In this document: positions 58,292-64,000 of the stretch, piece after piece
Position numbering within the stretch: the stretch's first letter is position 1
Layout: each line of letters opens with the position of its first letter
NCBI GenBank assembly: GCA_002205965.3
Contig: NADL03000171.1
Coordinates: forward strand, 86,790 to 150,789
Origin: Kappaphycus alvarezii
Taxonomy: Eukaryota; Rhodophyta; Florideophyceae; Gigartinales; Solieriaceae
Direction of reading: 5' to 3'
DNA length: 64,000 bases
Position numbers and translations under genes: made by a program
The notes under the pieces: generated by a model
Seen by the model: only the letters and a program-made list of their open reading frames with translations
Told to the model about the DNA's origin: nothing
The model's database searches: none

Positions 58292-58822
58292 TTATTTTTC
58301 ATTCTCTAAATCAGATCGAAACAACTCCTCCAAAATATCCATGCTGCCAAGAAGTCCACACAATATCTGCGAACGGCTCATAGCTCTCTATGTACTAGTG
58401 GGAGATATTTAAACAACCAAAAATATCTCCATCTGGTTCCAGCGTCGGCACCAATTGTTTCATACTCTCCACCCAGGCCCCACCACTCCAACGTTTTCCA
58501 AGCTCCCTTTTCCCTCATCCACCTCGTCCTCTTCCTCCTCTTCCTCATCCTCGTTATTAATCTCGTAGACCAATTCAGGGGCTACCCACTCCTCGAAGGT
58601 GTCCCCAGCACCCTCCTTGATGTCCCACTCTCGTCCCTTACCCACCTCCTCCGCCTCATCCTCAGTAAAAAAGAGACGCACGAATTCGATCACATTCTTT
58701 TTGGTTTGCCGGAACAGGTAGTTCTCACGGTAAGTAAGTCCGAAAGGGAGTAGGGGAATAGAGTTCAGGGGGCAGGGATGGCGATTTTTGGAAATGACTT
58801 TCGAGTGGCATAAATTGGTCAT
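58292..58822 (-). pseudogene. LTR-internal acidic protein gene, segment A2 copy
   Basis: The longest surviving version: open from MTNLCHSKV at 58,822 for 120 codons through the FTEDEAEEVGKG and FEEW-x-APELVYE motifs and the Glu/Asp run. A one-base loss near 58,475 then shifts the frame. A stop (CDS position near YIESYEPF) also interrupts the C-terminal part, where A1 reads Glu. Between them, A1 and A2 keep every segment open in at least one copy. Confidence 0.65.
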
Positions 58823-58931
58823 TTTGGTAGGCTTTGGAGAATGGGGGGCAAAATAGGGTGTTTTGGGTCTGTGAGGGGAGAGAAGTGGTGAGTAAAATGC
58901 TCCGAGACGTTTAAAACTTGGAATAAAGGGG

Positions 58932-58939
58932 TTTAAATA
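58932..58939 (-). promoter_or_regulatory. TATTTAAA box of LTR-internal gene (A2)
   Basis: 110 bp before the ATG at 58,822, identical in context to 35,452-35,459. Confidence 0.55.
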
Positions 58940-61032
58940 GGCTCCCGAGGCAGGTTCTTTAGATTGAAAATAGCTAAAGTAAATGTGCAGGGATTTTGTA
59001 GTAGTGAGTTTGCGCCCTTTTTCTCAAAAAAGCAAATTTGGAGGAGAAGGAAAGCTAAAAGGGGAAAAAACTTGATTCGTGATCGATTCAGATGGGTAGA
59101 TACAGTATGAAAGTATCTAGATAAAAGGGAAGTAAGTTTGGAGGGGACCGCGGTAATTATAAGGAAGGCCCAGGGAGGACGAGAAAGGACCGAAACTATA
59201 AGCAATTTTGAACAAGGAGAAGTAATACAGTAAAATAAAAGTCTGCAGATGACGGCGACAAAAATCCGTTCCTACCAGCACTCGCCTAACAATTATCTTA
59301 AGCTTGAGCAATTAGTCACAATCGGTCTCCCTTAGACCCTTTCTCCTTCCCTCCTAGACTGCCCTTCTCCAACCATATCCAGGTTTGCGCGACTTACATA
59401 TACCATACTTGTGATTTTCTAGAACTTCTCTTATTGCCATTTAGGCACACGACATTTAGGCACACGAGTGACATTACCCATTATCCTGACACATCAGCAT
59501 ACACCGGGGGTAGCCGAACCGTACTTTTCAAACATTGAAGAACCAAATCGACTTTCCTCTTACTGCTATGTTTTCATAACAATAAGCGAAGTTCTAGATT
59601 CTACGTGTTCATTGTCACCCTAAACTATTTCCAACAAGGCCGTAGATTACAGCAAAATAGGCAGTAACACAATCTCTTGAATGCGACATAAGCCGCTGGC
59701 ACATGGTTTTTGAATACCCTAACCAGTAAGACATCCTATTGGGTACTAAAATTCACAGCTCTCATAACCCGATTGTTTTCTACAGCAGTCCTACTGTTAC
59801 TGCACTTCCCGCTACAGAAAAAAAAACTATCTTTCAACACAAATCTGTGTGAACTGATGGTTACTAACGAAAGCATCACTTTTAATGATCAATTTCAGTA
59901 CTAACCGGATTTTGCGTATCAGCTGGCCACAGGGCCAGTCAAAGCAATTTTCCATCATCCAATAACCTTTTCATCTAATCGGAACTATTCATGTAACTGT
60001 CTTCTCCGCCGCCATTGCTGAAACCTCACTATAGGCATACCCTACATCCACCATACTGCAGCTCGACGAGTGAGCATGATAAGGGCGAAAATTTCGCCAT
60101 TCCACCGTTTCCCAATCCCTCTAGCATTGGAGAGGATTTGAAAGAAATATTACGGAATTCAATTACGGCACGAGATAGGGAGAAGGAGGAGATTGTATTT
60201 GAGCGACAGGGGATGACCGACAGCAGTTAATTTGCACGGGTGTACCCTAAATATCATCAATACTTTATTCGAAAAACTTGTCCGGTGACCTATTTGAGAC
60301 ACCATTAACGAAAGCATCAGAAAAGTACATATTGAAAAATGTGTCGCAATCCTGCGGAGCAGGAGCAAGTATCACTCCATTGTACAGGTCAAAATGATAG
60401 TTCGCTTTCCGTAGAATTCTTTGGCCCTATTTGGGATAATTGTTTAAGGTTTCTCTACGTCTTTGTTCAAAATGTAGAGAGGAGAGAATTTTGTTTCTGG
60501 CTGCCCCACTAATTGGAAATATTAGTTGAAATCAGGCCTGTAAATGAAGAATGAAAGTATCTGTTTCAAGCGCCAGTCCCTGAACATGTATTTGATACCT
60601 CATCGAGATTATCTTTCTACCTGACTTTTTGTGCTAGGGAGACAGCTCGAGAGTTATGTCAACATAGGTCAGGATAAGAAACGTTTCTTTCTGTAGGAGG
60701 AAAGGCTTTGACGTTTTTACTCGTGGAAGATACGTGCAAGCTATCCTATCCTTCTGTATGCATAGATTGCTTTACTTGCTTCGCGGGAGATCAGCAATCC
60801 ACTAGAACCACTGAAGCGGCCGCAATAAATCAACCCCGTTTATCTCCTTAGTACAAGCAAGTACCTCTTACAGCACATATGGAATATAGGAAGCAGTATG
60901 GTGGATTGAAGGAAAATGAGTCACGATGTCCTCGGCTAGGAGTTTCATACATGCAATTTCACTCAATAACAGCTGTTCAGAGATTTCAGCACGAGGCTTA
61001 ATGAAGACAGGATGTATATACTCGTTAGTTCT

Positions 61033-61039
61033 TATAAAA
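61033..61039 (+). promoter_or_regulatory. TATA box of peptide gene copy 4
   Basis: TATAAAA 120 bp before the ATG, same context as copy 3. Confidence 0.6.
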
Positions 61040-61152
61040 GGCTGCCCCTAACAGCCACTTCTGCTCCCGAATTTCAATCTCATCAACTCCTACAACTCTT
61101 CATTCGTCAAGGATCTCAAGACTGCTCAAGCCAAATCGTTGCAATCATCAAT

Positions 61153-61430
61153 ATGTCTCGTCTCACTCTGCTTCTCACTACTGTCCTCTTCTTCCTCGCT
61201 GCTTTTGCAGTTGCCATCCAAGTGAAGATATCGAAAAGGAAAATTTCGCCAATGGAATCTAATAGAGGATACGGTGCGCCCTGGGGCGATTTACAGGGGT
61301 CCTTTGCGGAGGTCGGGGCCGTGCCGCGAGCCAATGTAGAGCCATGATGACCGATGACTCCAACTGCATCATCCAGGGATGCCAGAGGGGAACCAGACGT
61401 GGCTTCCGATGCACATGTCGTCCTGCATAA
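61153..61430 (+). pseudogene. Secreted cysteine-rich peptide gene, copy 4 (frameshifted)
   Basis: The signal peptide is intact (MSRLTLLLTTVLFFLAAFAV). Single bases are missing near 61,218 and 61,256 and an extra T is present near 61,303, so neither the propeptide nor the mature cysteine-rich part is in frame with the start. The downstream mature sequence to the TAA at 61,428-61,430 is otherwise the same as in copy 3. AATAAA at 61,643-61,648. Confidence 0.8.
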
Positions 61431-61642
61431 GCTGGAAATGTGGAACAGGTCTCGAATGTAGTGAACGAGCTAAGGAATAGCAGTGCTAGAAGTACACAAC
61501 ACAATTACACCTGATGTGATTGCGAAGTGTTGCAACAAGCACAACTACACACCAAGTTTGCTATGCATTGCGGTTCGAAATTAGTTGCCCTTCATCTATT
61601 TTCCTGTTACATTCGTCCTTAAAAAGCCTGTGTTCCCGTGGT

Positions 61643-61648
61643 AATAAA
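61643..61648 (+). terminator. Poly(A) signal of peptide gene copy 4
   Basis: AATAAA 213 bp after the stop codon. Confidence 0.5.
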
Positions 61649-63363
61649 CATCTTGCATTATAGCGATAAGATTACCTCTCTAAAAATAGGAAGCTAAAGA
61701 TATCCACTAGAAAGTCCGTATGGTGAGATCCTCGTTATAGAGTCAAATGAATTGTAGTAACAAAAAGCTTTTACCAGCATATTTCACTGTCGAGCAGCCC
61801 CGTCAGACCTTAACTGGTCAGCCGCTGTTCTGTGTACAAAAGCTGTACTACGGAGACCAATTCTTTATGCTTTCCCCAAATCAGACTGGTGACAACCCGT
61901 AAAAGCTTTTGCCATCTGAGGATTACTGGTTTTGCCAGCGTCGTATTGCTCATTTATAAGCCGGCCCAGCAAAGAACGCAGCGGTACTGGGTAGACTGGC
62001 AAAAAAGATTCGCAATTTTGACCAATTGAAATGATCGCATGTTGAGACGATGCACCAGTTTCATTGGGAAAGTTGGGGGTGTGTTTACTGCAGGACTTTG
62101 GAGGGCTTAACCTGGAGGAAGCTTTGGGGTGATCTAGTATCAATTTCAGTTTCAAATATTTTTATTTATTATAGTTCCCAATAAGGACGAAAAGTTTACG
62201 TGATTCAAAAATTAGCGTACTGACGGCTGTGTCCCGCGAGAACGGAGCCATATTTACGATATTCATAAAATCGGAAAAGTCTCGGTGTTTGACTCTTGAA
62301 AGGTACACTAGACGTATAAAAGTGTGGGAATATCTTTTGAGACGTTCGGTCCGTGATGAGAATTAAAATGATCTGGACTGCTCCAGGACGTATTTGACTG
62401 GCTCTCTCTTAAATGGAATATGCCCATGCCCATGTTTTATTTTTTGCCGAGGAATTTCTAGCTCATGTGTGTACTTGACCACAGTTGCGATTCCTGTTGT
62501 TTTGATCGTTCGCTTATGTGTAATTTCATTCTCATTGTCCCTAAGTTGTCCTAAAATGGCCCACAACAGCATCGGAATGACCGTTGGAATTAGTTCCGTT
62601 CCAAATTGGTCTGCTTACTCGCCCCCTCTCCACCACAGTCTACCTGGCGTATCCGAGAATGTTGGATCGAGAAGCTGCCAGACTCGCGTAGTGAGCGTTC
62701 TAGCACAGACTCAAAATTTAAAAGTAGCAGTAATTCATCCTGGGCAGTCTGTCAGGGTTGCTGGAAAAGGGTTGCTAGAACTATTCATATGCCTGGATAG
62801 TAAAAGAATTTAGCTGAATTTAATCGTTAGAGACCACCCCTACTAATTCGAAACCTCTCTAAACGGGAGAAAAGCTTTGCTGCTTCATTAATTTAGAGGC
62901 AGCGGCGGTTATTAGCCGAAATGGGCATACTCTCTAAAAGTTACTTGTGCTACCATTTTTCTTTGTTCAGAACACTAATGAATTTCACCCAAAGAGCCTT
63001 CACACCATGGGGTTTCATGCAAAAGCACGCTGCAACCAATCTTGTGCAATGTTGCTGAGTTTATAGATAACCTTAAGGTTGCCTTTTAGGAAACGTATTT
63101 CCTCTCAAATTCTGTGTTGGGATGCCATTTTGAGTCATTTGTGGTTGTCCGGAAAGCTTCAGGATATATTGAATACAGCTTCAGAGAGAAAAGCTCCAAC
63201 CGTAGCCCCATGAGTTTTCACCTTGGCCTCGACACCTCAAGGTACGAGGAAGCTTGATATTGTATAGTATCACGGTAAAGAACTCGTCAAAGTCTAATCT
63301 CATCGACTCCTTTCGAAACAAAGTGCTTCAATTGCAACAGCGAGGGACATATTGCGTGTGTTG

Positions 63364-64000
63364 TGATAGGAGTAAATCGTCGGGGAGAGATACTTAGAAC
63401 CAACTACCCCAAGACGGAGGTGTTGCGAGCGACAAAAGTGCTACCGTGGTATAGTTGAACGAATAAAAAGGAGTGTATATGGGAGAGAGTTGAGAGGGCT
63501 ACAAGCAAGTATAGAAGGAGCAGGGTCTACCACTGATGCTCTGCGAACAGCTTAGGAAAAAGTTTTTTTTGAGTCTGAAGTTGACTCTCAACTTCCTACT
63601 ACTCGGGGCTTGACCTGAAGTTGTCTGCCAAATTGCTTGACCTCTCAAGGAGGAAGCACCCTACTCAGCTTATATAGACTTCGGCTAATGTTAAAGTCTC
63701 AATCAAACATACTGAATACCATAAAACGCATAAAAGGGCATCTTGTGGATGTGATTTGCCAGAGGGAAGATATTATCAAGATAAATATCTGTATCTACTC
63801 CTCACAATCGTGATCTTCAAGATCAGATCCAAATAACTCTTCCAAAATATCCATAATCTCGATGCAATCCCTACAAATTCCCTCGAACGACTCAGAATGA
63901 TAAATGGCTTCATCAGACATATCAAGATCCTCCAACCCTTGTTCGCGACCCTCAGTCTCCGCTTGCACCGCGTTCGAAGAATCCGAGATGACGATCACGC
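63364..64000 (-). repeat. Solo long LTR in module B4 (cut by window end)
   Basis: Starts TGATAGGAGTAAATC after the same flank ('ttgcgtgtgttg') as 48,840, so it is the duplicated form of that insertion. Its far end is outside the window. Confidence 0.85.
63795..64000 (-). CDS. LTR-internal acidic protein, C-terminal part (partial)
   Basis: Open for 67 codons from the window edge to a TAG: a hydrophobic-Ser-rich start (VISDSS), acidic middle, SFEGICRDCI motif, MDILEELFGSDLE motif and acidic end. This is the best-preserved C-terminal half of the family. The B2 copy of the same segment is broken by indels. The motif pair ICR-D/N-CI and DILEELF recurs, more or less altered, at 17,500-17,570, 28,110-28,170, 32,640-32,720 and 34,812-34,930. 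Confidence 0.6.
   Translation of the reverse strand, partial: VIVISDSSNAVQAETEGREQGLEDLDMSDEAIYHSESFEGICRDCIEIMDILEELFGSDLEDHDCEE

Larger units (their letters stand above)
57853..59291 (-). repeat. Solo long LTR (1,439 bp), target duplication ATTAT
   Basis: Same insertion as 34,374-35,810, duplicated with segment A. ATTAT at 57,848-57,852 and 59,292-59,296. Promoter TATATAAG and the internal TATTTAAA are both preserved. Confidence 0.85.
56351..59367. repeat. Segment A2 (direct duplicate of 32,873-35,890)
   Basis: Near-identical to A1, including the solo LTR and ATTAT duplications. It joins module B4 directly at 59,367/59,368 with a few bases of shared sequence (TCCA), whereas A1 is separated from B2 by the GC-rich segment, Element 2 and about 1.1 kb of module sequence. 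Confidence 0.85.
59368..64000. repeat. Module B4 (direct copy of B2, continues past the window)
   Basis: Matches 44,842 to about 49,480, including the peptide gene, its flanks and the solo LTR insertion at the same base. Gene-like contents: possible exons at 59,400-60,230, peptide gene copy 4 and the doubtful ORFs at 62,363-62,813. Confidence 0.85.

Overview
The window looks like repeat-dense nuclear DNA of a metazoan, probably an invertebrate. There are no bacterial-style operons. The few gene-like loci are small, with TATA boxes and AATAAA signals. The rest is dominated by Ty3/gypsy-type LTR retrotransposons and by large duplications in both orientations. I cannot name the species: no rRNA, tRNA or recognisable housekeeping gene is present.

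Layout. 1-2,080: AT-rich, nothing identified. 2,100-3,110: eroded LTR. 3,675-11,144: Element 1, a complete minus-strand Ty3/gypsy element with two LTRs, an intact gag-protease ORF, a frameshifted pol and a 5-bp target duplication (CCCTC). 11,150-16,611: module B1, carrying a secreted cysteine-rich peptide gene copy. 16,612-20,250: Element 3, a decayed plus-strand relative with a long LTR. 20,250-28,400: mosaic of divergent fragments, including the only intact copy of the secreted peptide gene (23,739-24,017). 28,900-31,340: remnants of two other retroelement lineages. 32,177-35,890: eroded LTR, then segment A1 with a solo LTR. 36,500-43,745: Element 2, nearly identical to Element 1. 43,746-50,915: module B2 (inverted relative to B1), holding a second solo LTR. 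50,638-54,345: GC-rich ORF block, LTR remnant and an unassigned candidate gene. 54,345-55,485: partial module B3. 56,351-59,367: segment A2 (direct copy of A1). 59,368-64,000: module B4 (direct copy of B2), running off the window.

Main observation. The long LTRs of this family (about 1.35-1.44 kb) contain their own protein-coding unit: an upstream TATTTAAA box and a reading frame for an acidic protein of roughly 170-190 residues, placed inside U3 ahead of the usual TATATAAG promoter. Solo LTRs with matching 5-bp target duplications (TGGTG at 48,840-50,193; ATTAT at 34,374-35,810 and 57,853-59,291) show that the frame lies inside the LTR. Homologous unoccupied sites inside the window confirm the 48,840 insertion. 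The short LTRs of Element 1 lack the frame. The same family has a pol C-terminal extension built from two related copies of an unrecognised domain, and a TAATG stop/start overlap between gag-protease and pol.

The second theme is the secreted peptide family. It has four copies: one intact, one open but with a scrambled signal peptide, and two frameshifted. Between the divergent intact copy and the module B2 copy the mature peptide differs by about 17 silent changes and no amino-acid change.

Elements 1 and 2 differ mainly by scattered single-base indels, and each break in one copy is repaired in the other. Either the assembly holds uncorrected indels or both copies are very young and decaying. 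All frameshift calls should be read with that in mind.
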